From Solwaraspora sp. WMMA2065 (lineage in GTDB: Bacteria > Actinomycetota > Actinomycetes > Mycobacteriales > Micromonosporaceae), in assembly GCF_030345075.1 (NCBI RefSeq), contig NZ_CP128361.1:372001-436000 (forward strand): a stretch of DNA of 64,000 nucleotides. The letters are read 5' to 3'. This document shows, piece by piece, positions 26,901-35,424 of this stretch. The stretch's first letter is position 1, and each line of letters begins with the position of its first letter. The notes beneath the pieces are model-generated. The model searched no databases. It was not told the origin of the DNA and worked only from the letters and a program-made list of their open reading frames with translations. A program made the translations under genes and the position numbers.

Positions 26901-28400
26901 ATGACTACCAGCGCAGCACACGCCCGCCACCCACGTACCTACCAGGTGCGCACCTACGGCTGCCAGATGAACGTGCACGACTCCGAACGGATCTCCGGCC
27001 TGCTGGAATCGGCCGGCTACGTCCGGGCGGGGGAGTCCGACGATCCGGACGTCGTCGTCTTCAACACCTGCGCGGTGCGGGAGAACGCCGACAACCGGCT
27101 GTACGGCAACCTCGGTCACCTGCGACCGGTCAAGGAGAAGCGGCCGCAGATGCAGATCGCGGTCGGCGGCTGCCTGGCGCAGAAGGACCGGGGCGAGATC
27201 GTCCGCCGGGCCCCCTGGGTCGACGTCGTCTTCGGCACGCACAACATCGGTGCGCTGCCGACCCTGCTGGACCGGGCCCGGCACAACTCCGCCGCCGAGG
27301 TGGAGATCCTCGAGTCGCTGGAGGTCTTCCCCTCCACCCTGCCGACCCGGCGGGAGTCGACCTACGCCGGCTGGGTGTCGATCTCCGTCGGCTGCAACAA
27401 CACCTGCACCTTCTGCATCGTGCCGTCGCTGCGCGGCCGGGAGAAGGACCGTCGGCCCGGCGACGTCCTCGCCGAGGTACGGGCCCTGGTCGACGAGGGT
27501 GTGCTGGAGGTCACCCTGCTCGGCCAGAACGTCAACTCCTACGGTGTCGAGTTCGGTGACCGGTTCGCGTTCGGCAAACTGCTGCGCGCCTGCGGCGGGA
27601 TCGACGGGCTGGAACGGGTCCGGTTCACCAGCCCGCACCCGAAGGACTTCACCGACGACGTGATCGCCGCGATGGCCGAGACCGACAACGTCTGCCACTC
27701 GCTGCACATGCCGCTGCAGTCCGGTTCGGACGCCGTACTGCGGGCGATGCGCCGCTCCTACCGCGCCGACCGCTACCTCGGCATCATCGACAAGGTGCGG
27801 GCGGCGATGCCGGACGCGGCGATCACCACCGACATCATCGTCGGTTTCCCCGGTGAGACCGACGCCGACTTCGAACGCACCCTCGACGTGGTACGGGCCG
27901 CCCGGTTCTCCTCGGCGTTCACCTTCCAGTACTCGAAACGCCCCGGCACCCCGGCCGCCGAGATGCCCGGCCAGTTGCCGAAGCCGGTGGTGCAGGAGCG
28001 CTACGACCGGCTGATCGCCTGTCTGGAGGAGATCACCTGGGCGGAGAACCGTCGGCTGCTCGGCCGGACGGTCGAGGTGCTGGTCGCGGTCGGCGAGGGC
28101 CGCAAGGACGGGCGGACCGGGCGGCTGTCCGGCCGGGCCCGGGACGGCCGGCTGGTGCACTTCGACGCCGGCCCGCTCGCCGGGCGCATCCGTCCCGGTG
28201 ACCTCGTCGAGGTGGTCGTCAGCTACGCGGCTCCGCACCATCTCAACGCCGACGGCGAGCCGGTCGCCCACCGCCGGACCCGGGCCGGCGACGCCTACGA
28301 GGCAGGGCGGACACCGCGTACCGGCGGGGTGCTGCTGGGGCTGCCGACGGTGGGTGCACCACCTCCGGCGACACTGGCCACCTCGGCCTGCGACCGCTGA
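26901..28400 (+). CDS. miaB: tRNA-2-methylthio-N6-dimethylallyladenosine synthase MiaB
   Basis: Radical-SAM methylthiotransferase that adds 2-methylthio to i6A37 in tRNAs reading UNN codons, acting after MiaA, whose gene lies 4 kb downstream. Three domains: UPF0004 with the auxiliary-cluster cysteines (TYGCQMN at Cys21, [25 protein letters not shown]); radical SAM with C-x3-C-x2-C at Cys165, Cys169, Cys172 ([16 protein letters not shown]); and a TRAM domain near the C-terminus ([13 protein letters not shown]). A -10-like TACGCT lies at 26885-26890. Length 499 is normal for actinobacteria, with a nonconserved Ala/Pro tail. Confidence 0.96.
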   Translation: MTTSAAHARHPRTYQVRTYGCQMNVHDSERISGLLESAGYVRAGESDDPDVVVFNTCAVRENADNRLYGNLGHLRPVKEKRPQMQIAVGGCLAQKDRGEIVRRAPWVDVVFGTHNIGALPTLLDRARHNSAAEVEILESLEVFPSTLPTRRESTYAGWVSISVGCNNTCTFCIVPSLRGREKDRRPGDVLAEVRALVDEGVLEVTLLGQNVNSYGVEFGDRFAFGKLLRACGGIDGLERVRFTSPHPKDFTDDVIAAMAETDNVCHSLHMPLQSGSDAVLRAMRRSYRADRYLGIIDKVRAAMPDAAITTDIIVGFPGETDADFERTLDVVRAARFSSAFTFQYSKRPGTPAAEMPGQLPKPVVQERYDRLIACLEEITWAENRRLLGRTVEVLVAVGEGRKDGRTGRLSGRARDGRLVHFDAGPLAGRIRPGDLVEVVVSYAAPHHLNADGEPVAHRRTRAGDAYEAGRTPRTGGVLLGLPTVGAPPPATLATSACDR

Positions 28401-28454
28401 ACCCTGTCAGCCGCGTCTGACCCGGGTGCCGTCAGCTGCTGATCCGGCACCGCG

Positions 28455-28489
28455 CCGTCTCCCGGCCGCACCACGCGGCCGGGAGACGG
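28455..28489. terminator. Bidirectional terminator hairpin between miaB and the pectate lyase gene
   Basis: A perfect 15-bp stem (28455-28469 and 28475-28489, beginning CCGTCTCCCGGCCGC) with loop ACCAC, placed between the convergent ends of miaB and the pectate lyase gene. Confidence 0.8.
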
Positions 28490-28500
28490 ACGTCATCGGG

Positions 28501-29853
28501 TCAGAGGCCGATCTTGCCGGCGCCGGCGCCGTTCGTGACGACGGACTTCACCTGGCTGGCGGTGGTCAACGAGTAGGAGTACGGGATGCTCGCGACCCCG
28601 CCGGCGGTTTCCGGGGTGCCGGAGTTCACGAAGTGGTTGTTGCGGGCGACGAGGGTGCCCGGGTCCGACGCGGCGTAGCCGACGTGCGTCGGGTCGTCGA
28701 CGTTCTCGAAGTAGTTGCCTTCGACGAGAACGCCGGCGTCCATGGTGGAGGCGACACCGTAGTCGTTGTCGTAGTAGTAGTTGTTGAACACGTGTACCGG
28801 GTTGCCGAACCGGACCCGCGGATGCCGGGAACCGGAGCCGTCGAACCAGTTGTGGTGGTAGGTGACCCGCAGGTGACCGCGGTCCTGGCTGGCGTTGTTG
28901 TCCGAGTGGCCGAGCAGCATCGACTTGCTGTGGTTGAAGACGCGGTTCCACGACACCGTGATGTAGTCGGAACCGCGCTTGATGTCCACGGCTCCGTCGT
29001 ACCCGTTGGTGAAGCTGTTGTGGTCGACCCAGACGTTGGTGGACTCGGTCTGGACGTTGATGGCGTCGTCATTCCAGTTGCGGAAGTTGATGTTGCGGAT
29101 GATCACGTTTCGCTGGTTGCTGATGTTGAATCCGCAGCCGGAGATCGTGGCTGAGGAGCCGACGCCGACGATCGTCTTGTTGCTACCGACGTTCAGCATG
29201 CCGGAGCAGGAGATGGTCCCGGACACCCGGATGACGGCGGAGCCGGATCCGCTGATCGCCGAGGACAGCGCCGAGGAACTGGTGACGGTGGTCGGGGAAG
29301 CGTTGCCGCCACCGGTGGTGCCGCCGTTCTGGGTGGCCCAGCCGACCAGGCCGGTCGGCGTCTGGCCGGGTGGCGGTGTGGTCGGGTTGGGCGGTGGTGT
29401 GGTCGGGTTGGGTGGCGGTGTGGTCGGGTTGGTGCCACCGGTGCAGGCCACGCCGTTCAGGCTGAAACTGCTCGGTGCCGGGTTGGACGAGTTGTTCCAC
29501 GACCCGTTGAAGCCGAACGAGACGCTCGCGTTCGAACTGAGGTTGCCGTTGTAGCTCACATTGCGAGCGGTGACGGAGCTCCCGCTCTGTGAGATGTCGG
29601 CGTTCCACGCCTGAACGACCTCTTGGCCGGCGCCAAAGGTCCACTGCAGGGACCAGGACGACATCGCGTCGCCGAGGTTGGTGAGGACGACGTTGCCGGT
29701 GAAACCGCCCGGCCACTGGGAGGCGACCGAGTAGTCGACTCGGCAGCCGGTAGCGGCGTGGGCGGTGCTTGCGCTGACGACCGTGGCACCGGTGAGGGCG
29801 ACGGCAGCGACCGCAGTGGTGGCCAGCGCCGTGCGGCGCCGTGCTGCGTGCAT
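28501..29853 (-). CDS. Secreted pectate lyase (PL1) with CBM2 cellulose-binding domain
   Basis: Extracellular enzyme that cleaves polygalacturonate by beta-elimination. Parts: signal peptide (1 to about 34, ending STAHA-A), a family 2 carbohydrate-binding module (about 35-137, with CRVDYSVASQWPGGFTGNV and aromatic ligand residues), a Pro/Thr linker with four repeats of NPTTPPP type, then a right-handed parallel beta-helix of PL1 (about 168-450). Calcium and catalytic signatures: VWVDHNSFTNGYDGAVDIKR and the catalytic-Arg region SGSRHPRVRFG. ATG 29853 follows AAGGAG. The gene is clearly less GC-rich than its neighbours and interrupts a conserved core block, suggesting acquisition (inference). 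A LacI-type operator lies upstream. Confidence 0.92.
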   Translation of the reverse strand: MHAARRRTALATTAVAAVALTGATVVSASTAHAATGCRVDYSVASQWPGGFTGNVVLTNLGDAMSSWSLQWTFGAGQEVVQAWNADISQSGSSVTARNVSYNGNLSSNASVSFGFNGSWNNSSNPAPSSFSLNGVACTGGTNPTTPPPNPTTPPPNPTTPPPGQTPTGLVGWATQNGGTTGGGNASPTTVTSSSALSSAISGSGSAVIRVSGTISCSGMLNVGSNKTIVGVGSSATISGCGFNISNQRNVIIRNINFRNWNDDAINVQTESTNVWVDHNSFTNGYDGAVDIKRGSDYITVSWNRVFNHSKSMLLGHSDNNASQDRGHLRVTYHHNWFDGSGSRHPRVRFGNPVHVFNNYYYDNDYGVASTMDAGVLVEGNYFENVDDPTHVGYAASDPGTLVARNNHFVNSGTPETAGGVASIPYSYSLTTASQVKSVVTNGAGAGKIGL

Positions 29854-29980
29854 TGAGATCTCCTTACGGCATGGCGGGGTGCGTCGCCGGTGGGAGAGCC
29901 AGCCCGGTTGGCTCGCAGGTGCGGGTGCTGGCGGTGCACCACGCCGTGGGTATTACAGGACGGATCCCGCTGGACAGGCG

Positions 29981-29994
29981 GGGAAGCGCTTTCC
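29981..29994 (-). promoter_or_regulatory. LacI-family operator upstream of the pectate lyase gene
   Basis: GGGAAGCGCTTTCC, a near-perfect palindrome with the central CG of LacI-family sites. On the minus strand a TTGACA -35 hexamer lies about 30 bp before it (30020-30025), so the operator falls over the start of transcription. A second -10-like TAATAC is nearer the gene (around 29950). Fits carbohydrate-induced expression by a LacI repressor encoded elsewhere. The rest of the 29854-30253 gap shows nothing else. Confidence 0.65.
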
Positions 29995-30253
29995 TTAGCG
30001 AAACATAGAAGTATCGCGATGTCAAAGGGGTGTGTCATGAGTAGGCGGTAGGGCGACTGGCCTCCGCAGGGGCCGGCTACCCGGAGAGCGGGGTCGCCGG
30101 CTGCCCGTCAAGATCACCAGCGGCATCGGCCGCCGGCCGCTGATGTTCCTGGCGGCCGGCGGCTCCCGGGGGCATCCGCCGTCGAGTTCGCGGTCGGATC
30201 CCGCCGGTGTCTTGTGTCTTGTCAGTGCTCTTCGGTCGGCTGCCCGGTTGGCG

Positions 30254-31462
30254 CTACTTGGCCTGCTCCGCGAGTGCCAGGAACTGCCGCTTGCCGGCAA
30301 GTGCCTTCTCCGCCTCGCGGATCCGCTTGGCGTCACCGGCCGCCCGCGCCCGCTCCAGCCGCTGCTCGGCCTCGGCGACCTGCTCGCGCATCTGAGTCAA
30401 CAGGGGATTGGCCGACGGCTCGGTACGCCGCCACGCCGAGTCCATCGTTTCCCGTACCCGGTCCTCGACTGCTCGCAGTCGACGGTCCAGCCCCGACGTC
30501 GACTCGCGTGGCACCCGGCCGATGTCATGCCACTGGCCCTGCACCTCACGCAGCTTCGCCTGCGCGGTACGCGGATCCGCGTCGATGTCGACGGCCTCCA
30601 GTTCGGTCAGCAGCGCCTGCTTGCGCTCCAGATTGGCGCGCTGCTCGGCGTCGCGGGCCGAGAAGACCTCGCTGCGGCGGGTGAAGAAGGTGTCCTGGGC
30701 CGAACGGAACCGTTCCCACAGCTTCTGCTCCGCCTCCTTCGAGGCGCGTGGGGCGGACTTCCACTCGGCCATCAGCTCCTTGAGCCGGCTCGCGGTGCTG
30801 GCCCAGTCGGTCGACTCGGCCAGCGTCTCGGCCTCGGCGACCAGCTCGTTTTTCGCCGACTGGGCCTGCTTGCGCTGCGCGTCGAGGGTGGCGAAGTGCG
30901 CGCCCCGCCGACGGGTGAACCCGTCCCGGGCGGCGGCGAACCGCTTCCACAGCTCCCCGTCGGTCTTCTTGTCGACGCCGCGGATCGTCTTCCACTCGTC
31001 GAGAATCTCCCGGAACCGGTCACCGGCACTCTTCCACCCGGTCGACTCGGCCGCGAGCTGTTCGGCCTCGACCACCAGCTCGGTCTTGCGGGCCAGGGCG
31101 GCGGCACGGGCGGCGTCCCGGGCCGCTCTGGCCTGCGCTGCCTTGTCCTCGGCAAGGGTCGCCAGCTTGTCCAGCCGGTCGGCCAGCGAATCGAGGTCGC
31201 CGACCACATGGGCCTCGGCCAGTGATCCGCGCAGTCGTCGGATCGTGCTGAGCGAATGCGTCGCGTCGGCGGCACCGGACTGTAACCGGGCCTCCGTCAA
31301 GTCGACCTCGGTCACCAGGTCGGCGAACCGGCGGGCGAAGTGCGCCAGGCCTTCCTCCGGCGCTCCAGCCTGCCAGGATCCGACCGCGCGCTCCCCTTCG
31401 GCAGTCTTGACGTAGACCGTGCCGTCCGCATCAACCCGTCCGAAGGAAGTCCAGTCGCTCAT
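30254..31462 (-). CDS. DUF349-repeat protein, 402 aa
   Basis: Highly charged, almost entirely helical protein with several DUF349 repeats, each about 70 residues and marked by an aromatic core such as ESTGWKSAGDRFREILDEWK and ESTDWASTASRLKELMAEWK, followed by a WxRFxxAxDxF segment. The C-terminal part is coiled coil. The N-terminus (SDWTSFGRVDADGTVYVKTA) looks like a small beta unit. No signal peptide or membrane helix. Widespread in actinobacteria near miaA/miaB. Function is not established; a scaffolding or nucleic-acid-related role is speculation. Confidence 0.85.
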   Translation of the reverse strand: MSDWTSFGRVDADGTVYVKTAEGERAVGSWQAGAPEEGLAHFARRFADLVTEVDLTEARLQSGAADATHSLSTIRRLRGSLAEAHVVGDLDSLADRLDKLATLAEDKAAQARAARDAARAAALARKTELVVEAEQLAAESTGWKSAGDRFREILDEWKTIRGVDKKTDGELWKRFAAARDGFTRRRGAHFATLDAQRKQAQSAKNELVAEAETLAESTDWASTASRLKELMAEWKSAPRASKEAEQKLWERFRSAQDTFFTRRSEVFSARDAEQRANLERKQALLTELEAVDIDADPRTAQAKLREVQGQWHDIGRVPRESTSGLDRRLRAVEDRVRETMDSAWRRTEPSANPLLTQMREQVAEAEQRLERARAAGDAKRIREAEKALAGKRQFLALAEQAK

Positions 31463-31714
31463 GTGCCCATCCTCGTTCTCCCGGCGTCGCAGGATCGAGA
31501 TGTCCCGATGGACGCCGCCACGGCGCAGTTAGGTTGCGGGTAAGTTTCCCCCGCGCATTGTCACAGGTCCAACCCTGCCTGCGTCGAGCGCCTGTCGCCG
31601 ACCGTGACCATACGGTGTCCTTGTCGGTGGTTGGCCCACGAGTCGGTGCCAAAGGGGCCAAATTCCGACACTCAAGGTGACCGGTTGGCTGCGTGGAGCG
31701 ACAGGACTGCGGGC

Positions 31715-31720
31715 TACCGT
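31715..31720 (+). promoter_or_regulatory. TACCGT -10 hexamer for a leaderless start at GTG 31728
   Basis: TACCGT followed by seven bases (GGACGCC) and GTG 31728, the standard actinobacterial leaderless geometry. It is the main reason for choosing 31728 over the longer frame starting at 31677. Confidence 0.5.
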
Positions 31721-31727
31721 GGACGCC

Positions 31728-32636
31728 GTGCCCCCGCTGCGCGTCGCCTTCTGCCCACACCCGCCGGTGATCGTTCCCGAACTGGCCGGTGGGGCCGCCG
31801 CCGAGCTCGACGAGCTGCGGTGCGCCGCCACCGCCGCCGTCCGGTCACTGGTCGACTGCCCCGCCGAGCGAATCGTGGTCATCGGAACCGACGATCCGTC
31901 GATGGTTCCCGATCCGTCCACCGAACCCGATCCGTCGATCGTTCCCGATCCGATGGAGCGGATCTGGCGGCCACCGCTGTCCGCCAGCTTCCGACCCTGG
32001 GGGGCGGCGGTCGAGGTACCCCTGGGCACGTCCCTGAACCCGGCGGCCGCCGTCGTCGACGCCGTACCCGCCCCCGACGCCACGTCGACCGGTGCCGGCC
32101 GCCGCTTGCCGCTGAGCCTGACCGTCGCGGCGTGGTTGCTCGCCCGCGCCGACGTCGACCCCGCCCGTACGGCGGTCGAGATGGTCGCGGTCCCCGCCGG
32201 TTCGCCACCCGAACAGTGCCTACGGCGCGGGCGGCTGCTCGCCGGGTCCGCAGCGGCGGGACCCCGGACCGCCGACCGACCGTGGGCGGCCCTGGTGATG
32301 GGGGACGGCTCCGCCTGCCGGGGCCTCGCCTCACCCGGCTACCAGGACGACCGGGCGGAACCCTTCGACGACGAGGTCGCCGCCGCCCTCGCTACCGCCG
32401 ACCACCGGATACTCGCCCGTCTGGACCCGGCTCTGGCCGGCGCACTGCGGGTCGCCGGCCGGGCCGCCTGGCAGGTGGCCGCCAGCGCGGCGACTGCTGG
32501 TGCCGGTGCGGCGTCCGCTGACGCTGATGCCGCCGGTGCGGCGGCCGGCGACGTGACCGACTGGACCGGCCGGCTCACCTACTACGCCGCACCGTACGGC
32601 GTCGCGTACTTTGTCGCCTCGTGGCACCGGAACTGA
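31728..32636 (+). CDS. LigB-like (class III extradiol dioxygenase-type) protein preceding miaA
   Basis: Conserved actinobacterial protein with a class III extradiol dioxygenase subunit B-like fold, regularly found directly upstream of miaA. The start VPPLRVAFCPHPPVIVPELA contains the conserved HPP motif; later VVIGTDD, the RADVDPARTAVEMVAVPAG region and WAALVMGDGSACRG fit the family. Whether it is a dioxygenase is doubtful; only part of the metal-binding set is evident. A low-complexity insert after VVIGTDD repeats Asp-Pro-Ser four times, encoded by repeated GATCCG units. The end overlaps the miaA start by 16 bp, implying coupled expression. Confidence 0.8.
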   Translation: MPPLRVAFCPHPPVIVPELAGGAAAELDELRCAATAAVRSLVDCPAERIVVIGTDDPSMVPDPSTEPDPSIVPDPMERIWRPPLSASFRPWGAAVEVPLGTSLNPAAAVVDAVPAPDATSTGAGRRLPLSLTVAAWLLARADVDPARTAVEMVAVPAGSPPEQCLRRGRLLAGSAAAGPRTADRPWAALVMGDGSACRGLASPGYQDDRAEPFDDEVAAALATADHRILARLDPALAGALRVAGRAAWQVAASAATAGAGAASADADAAGAAAGDVTDWTGRLTYYAAPYGVAYFVASWHRN

Positions 32637-33589
32637 CCAACGGCCGCGGCACCGGGCCGCGCCGACCCGCGTCGATCCGCCCGGACCGAGTGGTGGCGGT
32701 GATCGGCCCGACCGCGGCCGGCAAGTCCGCGCTGAGCATCACCCTCGCCCAGCAACTCGGCGCCGAGGTGGTCAACGCCGACTCGATGCAGTTGTACCAG
32801 GGGCTGGACATCGGCACCGCCAAGCTCACCATCGACGAACGGGCCGGCGTACCGCACCACCTGCTCGACATCTGGCCGGTCACCGCGCCAGCCAGCGTCG
32901 CGGAGTACCAGCGGCTGGCCCGCGCCGCCATCGACGACATCCTGCGTCGGGGGCGCCTGCCGCTGCTGGTCGGCGGCTCCGGCCTGTACGTGCGGGCGGT
33001 GCTGGAGAGATTTGACTTTCCCGGCACTGACCCGGCGCTGCGCGACCGGCTCGAAGCCGAACTCGCCGAGACCGGCCCGGCTCCGCTGCACGCCCGGCTG
33101 GCCGCCGCCGACCCGGCGGCCGCCGCCGCGATCCTGCCCGGGAACGGGCGGCGGATCGTTCGGGCGCTGGAGGTGATCGAGCTGACCGGGCGGCCGTTCA
33201 CCGCTACCCTGCCGGAACCGGTGCCCCACTACGACGCCGTGCAACTCGGTGTCGACCTGCCCACCGAACAGCTCGACGACCGGATCGCCCGCCGGGTGGA
33301 CCGGATGTGGGAGCAGGGCCTGGTAGCCGAGGTCCACGCGCTGCTCGGGCAGGGCCTGCGGGACGGCCGTACGGCCAGCCGGGCGCTCGGGTACCAGCAG
33401 GTGCTCCGGATGCTCGACGGCGAGTACGACGACGAGCAGGCCCGTGGGGACACGGTACGGGCGACCCGCCGGTTCGTCCGCCGGCAACGTTCCTGGTTCC
33501 GCCGCGACGCCCGGGTGCGTTGGCTCGACGGCGCAGATCCGGACCTGGTTCGGGCGGCGCACGCCGCGTTGCGCGCTCCGCAGCGCTGA
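32621..33589 (+). CDS. miaA: tRNA dimethylallyltransferase MiaA
   Basis: Transfers dimethylallyl to A37 of tRNAs reading UNN codons, the substrate for MiaB. Seen: P-loop GPTAAGKSALS, the catalytic-Asp region NADSMQLYQGLDIGTAK, DIWPV, GGSGLYVRAVL, and the C-terminal GYQQVLRMLDGEYD and ATRRFVRRQRSWFRRD, which bind tRNA. GTG 32621 overlaps the upstream gene. Length 322 is normal. In many actinobacteria dapF follows miaA; here the convergent malic enzyme gene follows instead. Confidence 0.96.
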   Translation: MAPELTNGRGTGPRRPASIRPDRVVAVIGPTAAGKSALSITLAQQLGAEVVNADSMQLYQGLDIGTAKLTIDERAGVPHHLLDIWPVTAPASVAEYQRLARAAIDDILRRGRLPLLVGGSGLYVRAVLERFDFPGTDPALRDRLEAELAETGPAPLHARLAAADPAAAAAILPGNGRRIVRALEVIELTGRPFTATLPEPVPHYDAVQLGVDLPTEQLDDRIARRVDRMWEQGLVAEVHALLGQGLRDGRTASRALGYQQVLRMLDGEYDDEQARGDTVRATRRFVRRQRSWFRRDARVRWLDGADPDLVRAAHAALRAPQR

Positions 33590-33641
33590 GCGGTGCCGGC
33601 TCTGCGCCAACCGCGGACTGGCCGCCGCCAGCCGCCCAGGG

Positions 33642-35171
33642 TCAGTTGTCGGCCGCCGCCGACCGTTGCTGGATGGTCGGTACACCGGCCGGGGCGGTGG
33701 ACACGGCCGTCTGCGCGGCGACGGCCGTCTGCGCGGCGACGGCCGTCTGCGCGGCGACGGCCGTCTGCGCGGCCGCTTCCGAGGCCTGCGCCGCGGCTCG
33801 GACCGCAGCGGCCACCGCCGGCGCCACCCGGGGATCGAACACGCTCGGCACGATCACCGTCGGGTTGATCCGCTCCTCGCCGACCACGTCCGCGATGGCC
33901 CGCGCTGCCGCCAACGCCATGTCGTCGGTGAACGACTCCGCGTGCGCGTCGAGCATGCCACGGAACACACCCGGGAACGCCAGCACGTTGTTGATCTGGT
34001 TCGGCTGATCGGAACGCCCCGTCGCGACGACCGCCGCGTGCCGGCGGGCCTCGCGTGGGTCGACCTCGGGGTCCGGGTTCGCCAACGCGAACACGATCGA
34101 GTTCGGTGCCATGGTGGCGATGTCGTCACCGGTCAGCAGGTTCGGCGCGCTCACCCCGATGAACACGTCCGCGCCGCGCAGCGCGCCGGGCAGATCCCCG
34201 GCGTACCCGGTCGAGTTGGTGTGCTCGGCCAGCCACTGCCAGGTGGGGTTCAACCCGCTCAGCCCTCGATGCAGTGCGCCCGGTCGGTCGTAGGCGATGA
34301 CGTCCCCGACGCCCTGACGCAGCAGCAGCTTGATGATGGCGGTGCCGGCCGCGCCCGCCCCGGAGACCACCACCCGTACGTCGCTGAGCTGCTTGCCGAC
34401 CACCCGCAGCGCGTTGGTCAGCGCGGCCAGCACGCAGATCGCCGTGCCGTGCTGGTCGTCGTGGAAGACCGGGATGTCGAGCAGCTTCCGCAGCTTCGAC
34501 TCGATCTCGAAGCAGCGCGGCGCGGCGATGTCCTCCAGGTTGATCCCGCCGTAGCCGGGGGCGATGGCCCGTACGATCGAGACGATCTCGTCCGGATCCT
34601 GGGTGTCCAGCACCACTGGCCAGGCATCGACGTCACCGAACCGCTTGAACAGCGCCGCCTTGCCCTCCATCACGGGCAGCGCGGCCGCCGGACCGAGATT
34701 GCCCAGCCCGAGCACGGCCGAACCGTCGGTCACCACCGCCACGGTGTTGCGCTTTATGGTGAGCCGGCGCGCGTCGGCCGGATTGTCGGCGATCGCCAGG
34801 CATACCCGCGCCACCCCCGGCGTGTACGCCCGGGACAGCTCGTCTCGGTTACGTAGCGACACCTTCGGGGCCACCTCGATCTTGCCGCCCAGATGCAGCA
34901 GGAACGTCCGGTCTGACACCTTGCGGACCTCGACGCCGTCGAGCGCCTCGAGCTCCTTGACCACGTCGTCGGCGTGCGCCGCGTCGGCCGTGTCGCAGGT
35001 CAGGTCAACCACCACGCTGACCGGGTCGGAGTCGACCACGTCGAGCGCGGTGACGATGGCACCGGCCTCGCCGACACAGGTGGTCAACCGGCCGATCGCC
35101 GACGCGTCGGCGGGAATGCTGATCCGGATGGTGATGGAGAAGCCGGCACTGGGCAGGCGGGTGGTCGCCAC
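33642..35171 (-). CDS. NAD-dependent malic enzyme with N-terminal ACT-like domain
   Basis: Oxidative decarboxylation of malate to pyruvate. An ACT-like regulatory domain (residues about 10-85, [20 protein letters not shown]) precedes the malic-enzyme core with YTPGVARVC, the metal/catalytic region ([19 protein letters not shown]), [13 protein letters not shown] and the Rossmann motif [14 protein letters not shown]. The final 50 residues are an Ala-rich tail with four in-frame copies of the hexapeptide QTAVAA, encoded by an 18-bp tandem repeat. The core is typical in length and complete. Convergent with miaA. Confidence 0.93.
   Translation of the reverse strand: MATTRLPSAGFSITIRISIPADASAIGRLTTCVGEAGAIVTALDVVDSDPVSVVVDLTCDTADAAHADDVVKELEALDGVEVRKVSDRTFLLHLGGKIEVAPKVSLRNRDELSRAYTPGVARVCLAIADNPADARRLTIKRNTVAVVTDGSAVLGLGNLGPAAALPVMEGKAALFKRFGDVDAWPVVLDTQDPDEIVSIVRAIAPGYGGINLEDIAAPRCFEIESKLRKLLDIPVFHDDQHGTAICVLAALTNALRVVGKQLSDVRVVVSGAGAAGTAIIKLLLRQGVGDVIAYDRPGALHRGLSGLNPTWQWLAEHTNSTGYAGDLPGALRGADVFIGVSAPNLLTGDDIATMAPNSIVFALANPDPEVDPREARRHAAVVATGRSDQPNQINNVLAFPGVFRGMLDAHAESFTDDMALAAARAIADVVGEERINPTVIVPSVFDPRVAPAVAAAVRAAAQASEAAAQTAVAAQTAVAAQTAVAAQTAVSTAPAGVPTIQQRSAAADN
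33703..33774 (-). repeat. 18-bp tandem repeat, four copies, inside the malic enzyme gene
   Basis: Four consecutive copies of ACGGCCGTCTGCGCGGCG on the plus strand (33703-33774), the last differing in its final base. Each encodes six residues in frame (QTAVAA on the minus strand) in the C-terminal tail, so copy number changes would keep the frame. The near-perfect identity indicates recent expansion. Confidence 0.9.
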
Positions 35172-35424
35172 GGGATCCCTCCGTCGTTGGTGGGGGCGGC
35201 CGGACCGGGCCGCTGCACCATTCTTGCGCGTGATCCGCGCCGCGCCCGCTCCACCCCGCGTACGGCGTGCCGGAGCCGTTCAGCAGCAGGTCACGGCGGC
35301 GGTCATCCGGTCCGGAGTCGGCCGCGATCCGGCCCGGTCCCGGCCATGTGGGTAGCCCGCGTCCTGATATGTAGGTGCGGCGCGGCCGTCGGCGTGTCAC
35401 GATCGAATCCTGAGGAGGCAGCTT

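Noticed and set aside
33590-33641. dapF expected after miaA
   Set aside because: Only 52 bp separate miaA from the convergent malic enzyme gene; dapF is not in this window, which may only reflect a different gene order.
33703-33774. CRISPR-like array
   Set aside because: The 18-bp units are contiguous without spacers and code in frame; no CRISPR array or cas gene was found in the window.
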